From positions 1 to 58,397 of the IMG/VR virus record IMGVR_UViG_3300025466_000039: a DNA stretch of 58,397 nucleotides; one strand, 5' to 3'. Made by a program: the position numbers and the translations under genes. The notes beneath the pieces were generated by a model that made no database searches, was not told where the DNA came from, and saw nothing but the letters and a program-made list of their open reading frames with translations. Source of the DNA: a virus. This document shows, piece after piece, positions 6,228 through 16,700 of the stretch. The first letter of the stretch is position 1; each line of letters begins with the position of its first letter.

Positions 6228-6402
6228 TGTTTCCCAGCGTACCGCAAAGATTCTTAAAGAAACAATGCAGTCACAGGAAAAACAAATTGAATCATTACAA
6301 GATTACATCAGAGAGTTGAGGGGTGAAATCCTCGACAAGATGGCAGTTATTGAATACTTGGAGAAAAGAATTGACAGAACCAATCCAGTTCGAAGCAATT
6401 AA
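6181..6402 (+). CDS. Small coiled-coil protein
   Basis: A 73-residue protein overlapping the SSB-like gene by 47 bases in another frame. From residue 23 onward it is a heptad-rich coiled coil (ILKETMQSQEKQIESLQDYI...). An internal ATG (residue 29) would remove most of the overlap, so the true start is uncertain. Function unknown. Confidence 0.6.
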   Translation: MRKSSKPQSQTPGTINVSQRTAKILKETMQSQEKQIESLQDYIRELRGEILDKMAVIEYLEKRIDRTNPVRSN

Positions 6403-6793
6403 AACGTCCTTGAAGCAGTCCAAAGATGGGTACATACTCACTTTGGCTGTTCACCCGGACGACCTGCCAGACGACTTGATGAGAGACTTTATTGGCTCTC
6501 GGTATGTTGTTGTGATGGTCAGGATTGGCGATGATGAGATGCCACTATCTCGGGAAGACGAATTCCCTGGCGACATGGCGGTGAAGATCGCAGGAATGTT
6601 GTGCAGAGACAAGGAGTTTTGGGATTGGCTCAACAAAAAAGAATGGTTGATGGAGAGAAACGAAGCCGCTTGTGCAGAGTGGCTTTGTTCCTACCTTGAC
6701 ATTGAGTCCCGCAAGGAGCTCAAGACAAATGTTGAGGCAAGATCTTTATTCAACCAATTGCGCTCAAGTTTTGAGCACTGGAGAAAAGAGTGA
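6371..6793 (+). CDS. Conserved phage protein, TTG start
   Basis: I place the start at TTG 6371 (140 residues; TEPIQFEAIKTSLKQ...), which has TTGGAGAAAAG eight bases upstream. The ATG at 6323 lies deep inside the previous gene without such a site. The body contains DDLPDDLMRDFIGSRYVVVM, a PLSREDEFPGDMAVKIAGML segment and DKEFWDWL, a combination I know as a recurrent unknown family in small-genome aquatic phages. Its position among recombination genes hints at DNA metabolism. Confidence 0.75.
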   Translation: MTEPIQFEAIKTSLKQSKDGYILTLAVHPDDLPDDLMRDFIGSRYVVVMVRIGDDEMPLSREDEFPGDMAVKIAGMLCRDKEFWDWLNKKEWLMERNEAACAEWLCSYLDIESRKELKTNVEARSLFNQLRSSFEHWRKE

Positions 6794-7053
6794 AACTAAT
6801 CCCGTACAGCGTGTACCTGCCGCCAGAGTACTACGATCAAATCAAAGAACTGGCCAAGGAGCGCAAGGCTTCCAGCATGGTTCGAGATGCGATCTGCATG
6901 ATTATGGATGGCAATGACCAGTTTAAAGCAGGTTACAACAAAGGCTTGATGGATGCTACAAGGGTCGTCAAAAACAACAAGGAACTCAAGATGGCGGGCG
7001 GGGACTTCCTTAAAGAAGTACTCGAGCGAAACATCAAGAGGTTGCACAAGTGA
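6790..7053 (+). CDS. Ribbon-helix-helix DNA-binding protein
   Basis: An 87-residue protein with GTG start at 6790 overlapping the upstream TGA, preceded by GGAG. Residues 4-37 fit a ribbon-helix-helix domain: strand PYSVYLPP, helix YYDQIKELAKE and helix SSMVRDAICMIM. The C-terminal half is helical and basic. It is likely a dimeric repressor or accessory DNA-binding factor of this operon. No operator is identified. Confidence 0.7.
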   Translation: MKLIPYSVYLPPEYYDQIKELAKERKASSMVRDAICMIMDGNDQFKAGYNKGLMDATRVVKNNKELKMAGGDFLKEVLERNIKRLHK

Positions 7054-7256
7054 AGACGGCTCAAAGAATAGCCATTGCCATATCTCATGCGCTTAACGAT
7101 GAGATAGAAGAAAACCCAACAGAAGTCTTATTGGCTTTTGCTGGGTTATTTTGTAGCCTGTGTATTCATTGCAATGTGCCGGAAGACGACGCCATGAATC
7201 TCATCAGAAATATTTACAAGGACGTTTTAGCAGACGCCCAATCGGAGATGCATTAA
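7050..7256 (+). CDS. Small helical phage protein
   Basis: A 68-residue protein with GTG start at 7050, overlapping the previous stop. Helical with two close Cys (LFCSLCIHC), ending IRNIYKDVLADAQSEMH. It is followed by TAATG coupling to the next gene. Function unknown. Confidence 0.65.
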   Translation: MKTAQRIAIAISHALNDEIEENPTEVLLAFAGLFCSLCIHCNVPEDDAMNLIRNIYKDVLADAQSEMH

Positions 7257-7471
7257 TGGAAGACCGCGAAAACTTTCGAGCACTAGCGTCTATGTTTGCT
7301 TTGAGCAGACTGGCATACTACACGCCCATCGAGAATGAAGAGTTTGCTGTGCAAGAGGCCGCTCGTGTTGCGAAAACATGTGTTCGCTTGGCTGATGCTT
7401 TGCTCGATGAGCTAGACCCCCAAGAAGGGATTGTGGCACTCAAGAAAAGGAAAAAGAATGTACAGGAATAG
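7256..7471 (+). CDS. Small phage protein
   Basis: A 71-residue protein whose ATG (7256) shares an A with the upstream TAA; GGAG lies 6 bases before. All-helical (FRALASMFALSRLAYY, AVQEAARVAKTCVRLADALLDEL) with a basic C-terminus. Function unknown. Confidence 0.65.
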   Translation: MEDRENFRALASMFALSRLAYYTPIENEEFAVQEAARVAKTCVRLADALLDELDPQEGIVALKKRKKNVQE

Positions 7472-7766
7472 ACCGCTACTAAACGCCTGTCGCGAGCTGC
7501 CTTGTCAGCATTGTGGCATCAGTGATGGGACTGTTGTGGCGGCTCATTCTAATCAACTGCGAGACGGCAAAGGACGCGGCCTGAAAGCTCACGATTATCG
7601 GGTTGCGTCACTCTGCTACAGGTGCCATATGGAATTAGACCAAGGCAAAGACTTATCTAAACAGGAAAGGATTGACTTGTTCGAAGCCGCCCATCGCAAA
7701 ACGATAGGCCAACTCTTTGAGAGAGGACTTATCTCTGTTTCTGCACCTGCGCAATCTCATCGTTAA
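7458..7766 (+). CDS. YbcO-like (DUF1364) HNH-type nuclease
   Basis: A 102-residue protein starting at ATG 7458 after AAAGGAAAAAG. The pattern CQHCG...VVAAHSNQ...GLKAHDYRVASLCYRCHMELDQG matches the DUF1364/YbcO family of small zinc-binding putative endonucleases found in lambdoid recombination regions (two Cys pairs, AHSN and CHMELD). It is the last gene of the operon. Its 3' end overlaps the 3' end of the giant minus-strand gene by 38 bases, with no terminator visible between. Confidence 0.8.
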   Translation: MYRNRPLLNACRELPCQHCGISDGTVVAAHSNQLRDGKGRGLKAHDYRVASLCYRCHMELDQGKDLSKQERIDLFEAAHRKTIGQLFERGLISVSAPAQSHR

Positions 7767-10700
7767 ACTGTTTCATTGTTTGAGTTTTGGCTGCTTCAAG
7801 CGCGCGTATATCTTTTATAGGTACCTTCGCTTGGAGCATTTCTTTTTTATCTTGGTTCATTTTGTTGACGTCGTTATAGTAACTATTAACTTCGTCAGCA
7901 AGAATTGCCGCAGGATATTGTTTATAAAACTTAGTTGGGTCTTGTCCGGCGGCCTCAATGTTCTTGACTTCATTTGCATACTTGTTCATCAATGTAACAT
8001 TGTTATAGAACTTGTCTTGAATGGCTGCCGCGCTTTTTGCATCACCATAGAAACGGCCAACAAGCGGAATCCTGTAACTTGGCTGAGATTCACTTGTGAA
8101 CCATGACTTAACTGTTTCTGCGCCTTTAATTACCTCGCGTGCAGCTCCTCCACCAACTTGACCAGCATAATAATCAAGCTCATCTGCTGTTGGGCTGATG
8201 TGGCCTTTTGTGAAGTGCGTACCTGGAGGTGAGCTGACATAGTTTAAGAACTCAGCAATCCATTGGCTAACTTGCGTTGCATTTTCCCTGCTCCTCATAA
8301 ACCCAGGTGTAGGTTTAAGAGCGGTGTCTTCTTTATAGATTGGCCGTCCAAACGCATCTTTATTCGTGGCTGTAGCCGCGATGGGATCAAGAACAGTTGG
8401 AGAAACCATTTGCAATAAAGAACCGCCACCCAATGGGTTAAATGCATCTGCAAATAAAGTGAGCACCTGTGTTGCCGCATCAGTCAATGGTTTTCCACCG
8501 CTGATTAAATGATTTTTACCAAGAACATATTCGGTAGCAATCCTTGCAACGCCAGGCACAACGTTATATCCAGGAGGCATTGGTAACGTTAAATACTTTT
8601 TATTGCCAATTGGAATAATGAAGTTTTTATCGCGAACATAGTCTGGGGGTTCATCTGCATCAAACCCAGCCGCCGCCATCCACAAGGCTTGGAGAACGCC
8701 AATGGTAAGACCGCCCGCAACAATCTTTCTTCCTGCCGGGCCTTTTAGCGTTTTTCCGACAAGAATTGTGCCCTGTACAGCTGGATTAAAGAATGCATAC
8801 AAAGCTTGTAAAAGAGGACTGGATTGACCTTTGCGGTTGAAGTTAATGGTGATGTTTTTAGCCAAACTGGCTGCACGTTCTTCGCTTAAATTATTATCAA
8901 GGGCGACTTTGAATACAGATAGACGAACAGCGTTTTCCATTGCTTCGTTATAGTCTGACAACATATCAAACAAATAGCGTGCTTTTTTCATGGCGCCTCT
9001 TTGAGTCTCGTCAGCCCACAATCTTTCAACAATTGTTGTATCTTTGCCGCTGAAGTTTCCTTTTGCAAACGACTCTCTAAATCCAGTTGTGCCACCAGCC
9101 CTGCGGAACCGATCATAAAGAGCAACATAGGGTCCTGTGACTGTTTGGTTTTTCCTGGCCGCCCTCTCATTTTGAATGATGGCAAACATTGCAGAAAATA
9201 CATGGCGAGCAACTTCTTTTTGCTTGCCAGCCAATGGAGTGTTGGTCAAATTAAATGCGGCGCCTTGAGCATCGCGCGCAAAGTTAATAACACCAAACAC
9301 AGGATTAAATTGTGTATTAACAGAGGCAAACCAACGCGTCATCATTGCCGTTGTGCCCAGCAGGCCACCCAAGGTCTGGGCGTCCAAGTTTGACATCGCC
9401 TGCGCCATTCTGATGGCTTTGGGATCCTTTGTATTAAAGAATATGTATCGATCTTTACCGTTGATCCTGACAGGGAATACATTGGGACTGCTTCTGAGGC
9501 CTGCATTAATGGTATAACGAACCTGTCCGGTTAAGGGATCAAGGCTGGGGGTCTTTGGCTCTTGGATGAAATTCTGTGCAGTAGAGATGGGCAGACCCAT
9601 CGAGACAAGCTCTTGATACAAGGCCGCTTTGTTTTTTACTGCATCGGGATTGACTGGTAGCCAAAAGTCTGGATTTGGGTTCTTTAATGCCAGGCCGTAT
9701 AGCGCACGACCAATTCGAGCTTTCTCAGATCGAATGATGGCACTCTCGCGTTGAATGGCTATGTTGGCAAGAATATCTACCACAGACTTTGATGACCCAT
9801 AGGCACGCTTCGATGCGCTTCCTTTGACCTGAAAGCCTTTGCCCAAACCGGCCCCATGATGCATGAAATCAAGCTCTTCCTGATCCCTCATGAGTGGAAT
9901 GTAATGCTTATAAGCTCTATTCCAATTGTCAATTGTTTCTTGAGTTTCTAGGCCGCGGTCAACAAGAATCTTTTGCGTGCCTTTAATAATGTCGTCTACT
10001 TTGGCGGCAATCTTTGCAAGCTCGGCCGCTTTTGTTGGATCAAGATTCTTAAAGTAATCTCTGGCCGCCTGAGTGCCAATACCAGAACCCGGCTCGTTAT
10101 CAACGTCTGCAAACCTGGGATTGATTTGTGCAATTGCATCATTACGCTCTTCGGCATGACGGTTATGCATATACTGCTCAAGATCGTCAATTGTAAGTTT
10201 AGCGCCTATTAAATCCTTGATGATTGGACTTAATTCATTTTTAAGAAAGTCTTTGATTTCATTGGCCGTCCTGCCATGATACAACTCCTCCTTCATGTAC
10301 GCATCAAACGCGTCATCAATCAGGCCAACATTTTTGGTAATCGCGGCTTGGACTTGCCTTGTATCAACGTGCTTGTCTGCAATTTTATAGTCAAGCGTGT
10401 TGATTAGATTGCCAAGTTTGGTCTCGGGCGCAAGATCCCAGGTCTTCTGCGGCGCAGGTCCGCCAAACACATTCCTCTTGCTCGGGGGACCGGGCGGGAA
10501 CATGTTGCCTTGTCGGCCTTGTGGGCTCAAGGGTGCAACTTGTTGCGATTGAGGAGCCGGCGGGAACATTTGGCCTTGGGATTTTAAACTAACACCAATA
10601 CCGGCGGCAACACTGGCTATAGACTGGCCTATTCTTTCGTTGGGCTTGCGACTGAATATATCGTTAAATACTTTATAGACTTCTGACTTGTGATTAACTC

Positions 10701-13700
10701 CAATAACCTTTTTGAGTCCTTCGAACAGGCGGCGCATTGCAAGCACAAAACGATCCCATCCAGAACCTAACTTCTTGTGCATCAACTTCTCGGCATTGAC
10801 AGCCCAATACTCTGATGGGGTTAAGAATTGATACCAGTTATTAAACTCTTCACGATCCTTTTCTTTGTTGCCGGTTTTTGGAACTGTAGGTATTGCAGCA
10901 ACAGCGGCGTCATATGTTGCATGACTAGGATTTGCAAAGAACACCTCAACCGCCTGGATATAATTTTTTGCTTGAGGATTTTGACTCTTTTTGACGGTTG
11001 CCTTGAAATCTCTTTCCCAAGCCTCAATCAAAGCAACCTTGGCCGCGGGGCTCATCATTTGTTCCATTGCGTGGGCCAACTCATGCCGAACGATTTCAGC
11101 CTTTATCACGCCTGCGGTTTTTTTATATAACTTAACAATTTGTTCAGCAAGATCAAACTCACCCAATGTGCTATTGAATATATCTTTAGATTGGATGACA
11201 GAGAGCTTTAGTCCCTCGAGTAAGAATGGTGCTTTTTCGTATGCAGCATGAATGACGTCATAGACTTCTTTTGCAATACCTTCTTCAGGCAATCCATTTC
11301 TTTTTGCTTTTTCGTAATTGTTTAAAAGCTGCCGAGCATATGTGTCAAAGTCCCCCGCAGTACGGGCTTCATCTTTGGTGTCCTCAATATAATCTTTAAG
11401 GTTTTTCGCAAGCGCATTTAAGTTTGTGAGCTCTTGCTGCAACGAAAGATTAGAGCCCTGCTTGGCCACTTCTTTCAAGACGTAAGCACGACGTTGGTTT
11501 ACTTTGGCATATTCCTGTACGGCGTTCTTTCTATCAATCTCCATTGTGGTTTGAGCACCAGGGTAGATTGGCATGTTGAAATTACGAACGGCAGCATTAA
11601 GAGGAATTTGATACTCCTCTTCCTTTGCGGCGATCTGTTCTTCACTTGGCTTTTTAGCCTCTTTAATTGGCGTCTTGATTTCTTTTGTAAGTGGCTCAAC
11701 GCGTTGGCGCATCATGTCATCACGATAGGTTGCCTTCCCGTTGACAAAGTCCATCGCATTTGTTGCACTATCGGGAACGATAAAGAGCTTGGCGCCATCC
11801 ATCTGAGATAGATGATTCTTAACCAAGTCACCAAACGTTGCCTTATCTACATTGATACAGCCAAACGAAAACCTAGAAACGTCAGGGCGTTCTGTCTTTA
11901 GGGCCGCCAGACGTTGTGCGGCGTCAGACTCATGCGTCCATACGGAATGCATGATGGTCATGGAGTAAGGGCCATGACGGCCTTCACCGGCGTGTTCGAT
12001 TACAAACACTTTGCCGTAATCATATTCACCGGCAGTCTCGGCCTCACCCTTAGAGCGGGATGCATCCCTCAAACCCAGGTTATATAGCCCAGCAGGCGTG
12101 ATCTTGTTGGCATCTATTTCATTAGATCCGGATGGCAAGAAATCACCCATGCTCTTGGACAACAATACCTTCTTATCCAACAGGAGAGATCCATCGGGAT
12201 TGAAGATAAAGTTTCTAGCCATCGGCTTGTCGGTCACGATAAAGAATTTATTGTTCTTCATCAACTCTTCTTTTAGAGTTGGATAAACGACGCTATAGAT
12301 CTGTTGTGCTGCTGGAGACATCTTTGCCTTTGCGTCCGCGGGGACTTCAGCATAGACGGTTTCAATGCGCGTCTCATATTGAGGAACCGCAATGATCTCT
12401 GGTTTGGTAATGAAGTTGGGATTGAGCACCATTGCAACAGATAGCAAGCTGTTTGCAATCTTATTGATGATAGGGCGAATCCTGTTCTTGATGGCCTTTG
12501 CGCCCTGCGTGATGAAGTTAAATACATCGTTATGCAGGCGCTCTAAAAATTCATTTGAGCCATGCTTGGCGCCGTACTCCTCCTCGAGCACAGCTTTTTC
12601 ATTGGCAGTCAACTTGTTGGATTCATCGGCAATCAATAACAATTGTTCTTCGTTACCAACCTCTTTAACCAAATCCGTCCCATCAATGATGTTGGACTCG
12701 TCTGTAATTTGTGGACCAAACTTGGCCAACAAAACACCAGGATCGTCTTCTTCTGCGAGAGCATCAATGATTGCCTGCTCTCTGGTTTTGCCTTTAGATA
12801 CGCCATCCAAAATAGCAGAACGCACTTTGCTGGCATCGGCTGTAACCTGCGTATTGGGTGACTCGTTAGCAACAATGTTTAATAAAGGATTGAGCTTGTA
12901 GTCAGATGCTGCGCCGAGAAAGTGAATCTTCTTTGGCTTTGACTCACGCAAGAAGTCAGCCAATTGATCTCTTGTGATAGCCTCTGCATTAGATGGAACG
13001 CCAACAATAAAGTCATCTGTACCCAGGGTCTTGACAACATGATCGTAAGCCTGCGATAGCGTCAATGCTCCATTTTGAATGGGAATCATTGGCTGAGTAA
13101 TATTGCCCTTGATTTCTGGAATGATCCAGTCTTTATGTTTATCAATTAAAGCTAACGACCCAGCTTGATCACCAACAATGTCTGGCATGACAATGATTGG
13201 ACGGGGATAATCCGTTTTTTCATCTTCGTTCAAATTATGAATTGCTTCAGTAATCTGATCGTACTTTGCAAGAATTTTATTAAAGTCAAGGGGCTTGGGT
13301 CCATTGCCCTTAAGGTTTTGCCTGAAGTTACTGAAAGCACCAGAGTCAATAAAGACCGGAACATTCATGTTCAAAATAGCGTGCGCAAGAGAGTCTATCG
13401 CATTGTTTGATAGTAACCCTACATCCACTCCTATTCCGTGGTTCTGATGGCTTCCTCGAGCCTTTACGCCTGACTCTAAATCGCTAACACCACTCATGCC
13501 TGATGCAAAGCGAACCATATCTTGTTTGATATTGGATAGAGCTCTTTGTTCTGGCGCCTCACCAAACAAATCCTCTTGGCCTTTGGCGGCGGCAATGTCG
13601 GCAGGACGATTACTTCCTGTCAAAGTAAACTCGCCAACGCCTTCATCGGCCTTGGCTTTAGCTTCCGCTTCTTTTTCGGCTTTTAATCGGTCTTCCTTGG

Positions 13701-16700
13701 CGCGTTCTGCTGCTCTGACTTCATCGGGTGTTTGACCGGTAAGTTCCAGTTGCGCTTTACTTGGCTCAAAAACTCTATTCTCGTCTTCGGGCTCAATGAC
13801 CGTATCAGCGAGGTCAGCTTCTCTTTGCTCATTAAATGCTTCTTCGAGGAGGAGGTTGACATCTTTTAACTCCAGTTGTTCTTTGATTTGATCTTCTAAC
13901 TCTTTGATGTTACCGCGCAAATCTTCTATTTCGCCGGTGATTTTTTCTATTTCTCTCTCGGCATCATACGTCATGTAATTGGGCGGATCTTCGCGCAATT
14001 TTTCTTTGATGTATTCAGAAGATTGTTTGTCATCAAAATTTGGATGATCGTGCCGCATTCCGTATGGCAAATATTCATCAAGATCGCCAGATGAAACAAT
14101 ATCAGCTAAATCAGCCCCGCCATTTTTGTTTTTAAGTTGAGTGTATTTTGTATCCGGAGAAATGTCGTTGACTTCTGATGCTTTTAATTTTTGTCTCAAG
14201 GCGCCAAATAAGCCTGTTGTTTTAACTCGTCTTCTGGCCATCTCAGCATATTCTAAATCCTTGTTGAGTTTTTCAAGATACAACTCATCTTCGGTTTTAT
14301 TTGTCAACTCTAGAGGGGGTGGAGTTTTTTTAACTCTAGTTTTTGTTGGAGTAATTAGTTTCTTTGCGGCCTTTATTGATTTATCGTGTTCAATCAAAGC
14401 CTTTTTCAATTCAGCATTGGCTTTTTGTATGGCCCTATTTTGCTCACCAGGCGTCTTCTTGTTGTTCCTGGCCATCTCATTAACAGCAATCTGACCTTTG
14501 TCTTTTAATATATCTGCGGTGCTATTTAAATCATCAATTGCTTTTTGATGTGCATCCGGATCTTTTGCCGCTGGCATGGACTCAGTTAATTGATTAACCA
14601 AATCATTTGACCTATTGATACCATCAACCGCGGGTTGCGCAAGTTTTTCTAATATGGGCGCCGGGGTTAACTTCGACTTGCCAACTTTAATTTTTGGTTC
14701 TATAGCGGCAGTTGGCTTTTCTTCTTCCGCCTTGGGTTCTTCTGACGGCAACTTCTCTTCAACTTTTGGAGCGGTTGGTTCTTCTTTTTTGACTTCGGCA
14801 GGCCTCTCTGTAGGAGCGGGCTCGTTAAACTTATGTGCTTTAACAGCTTGTTCTCTAACGAAATTCAAAGCGTTTGCCTGCGCCTCATCGCCAAACGTCT
14901 TATTGGAGAACATCCTTGCAGAACCAGGAATATACTTGCCTGCATCAGCATCAAACATGTTGGCTGTATAACCTGTAGGTGTTTTTAAAACGTGATATTC
15001 CGTGTTTTCACCCATAGGAATATTGGCCACTTGCTCAACATTGGGTGGCAACTTTGGTGCTGTAGCGATTGGCTCTTCAACTTTGGGCGCTTTAACTTTA
15101 GGTGCAGGAGCTTCTTTTTCGGCACCCATGCTTTCAGCAACCCTAACTATATCCGGACGATTGTTTTCTACACCAAAATTGTATGCTTGCTGTATTCCCT
15201 CTTTTGATCTTGCCATTGGGTTTATCAAAGAACTAATTGCAACATGCAAGGGATTGTCGGCAACGGTCTTGCCTTTGCTTTCATCTTCTTTACGAATTAA
15301 ATTAGCCTCTTCTAACAATTGATTGCGGTCAGCTCTAAGTTGAAATTGCTCAAGCTGAGTATCAAATGCTTTTTGGTTTTCAACAGGAGCTTCCTCGATG
15401 TTTTTACCACTCAGCTCATCCAACATAGCCTGAGTATCTTGACTCTCAGATGGCGCCGCAACTTGTTGCTCCTGTGGTTGCTGTTCTTGCGGCGGCTGCT
15501 CTGGAGGTGCAATAGCAACAGGCAACTTTTTATTGCGATCAACAGTCTCTTCTGGCTGAATCAATTCTTGATTGTAAGAATTGGGATCAAGTCTAGCTAT
15601 GGCTTCTCGTTTTATTTTCTCTGGAGAAAAATTGCCAGACTTTACATCTTCTTTAATGGCGTCAGCAATTTGCTTGTTTCTGCCATAGTCTGTGTTGTCG
15701 TAAACTTTACCAGCAATATGAGCCCCACCAGCCATAATCCCCGACATCAACATAACATCAGGCAAAACTTCTTTGGCAGATTTGGCAATATCACCCATAT
15801 CTGTAAATGAACGTTTGGGTTGATTGCTAAGTCCCGCATCAACTTCAACGTTATGTTGACCAGTCTGAGTAACGGTTTCGGTGCCAAGCTCTGTACCAAA
15901 TTCAAGAGCAGATGCGCCAAAAGACTTGAGCGTACCCATGAGACCTTTTCCGGCCTCTTTAAATATAACGCTACCTAATTTTGCACCCAAAGCATTACCA
16001 AGTGCTTCTGGAACCGCCTCCCAAAGGCCATGTTCTTGAACTAGATCGTTATATTGCTTGGCATAGTCCAGCCATTGCTTATCTGTTAGAGGCTTTCCTG
16101 TAGCCTTTACAGAAGCATCATCAAGATTTTCTCTAATGTCTCGTAGAAAACCATTGGTATCCATGCGGTAAGCAGCCAGACCAGACGCAGCTGTACCCGC
16201 GGCATATCCACCAACTGGGCCGGTAACCATGCCCACCGCACCAGCAGCCAATCCGGCACCCATAGAAAGTACCGAGAACATTGCATTCTGAGGCAACTCT
16301 CTGACTTTTTGACGGGTAATTCCTAAGATATATTCATCTTGTAAACTTGGATCTTTTGCGTTTTTCTTTGAGAGCTCTCTGGCCTCTGCAATAGCATCAT
16401 GCTGCCAATCCGTTTGCGATGTTAAATCTTCTGGTTTGTTGCCGCCAACTAAAGCCTGTGTTGCAGCTTTAGCGTAAGTGGGCGTAGCTTGTCCTGCTGC
16501 AAATATATCTTGCGCAAGATTTCCACCCAAAACCTTTGGACCAACTTGTTTACCTAATTCAGCCTCCCCTGTGGCTGATTCTGCAAATGGAGCCCACCAC
16601 GGTTTTTCTGCTGGCGAAGCGGATTGGGCGGCGGCAGGCACAGAAGGCTGTGCGACTGGAGCGGCCTGGGGCTGGAGCAAACCAGCCAAACCCAATTGAC

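Noticed and set aside
7717-16700. Many plus-strand frames of 60-170 codons opposite the giant gene
   Set aside because: Antisense shadows: they lack ribosome-binding sites and read as hydrophobic or Cys/Ser-rich nonsense, while the minus frame is continuous over 9.1 kb.
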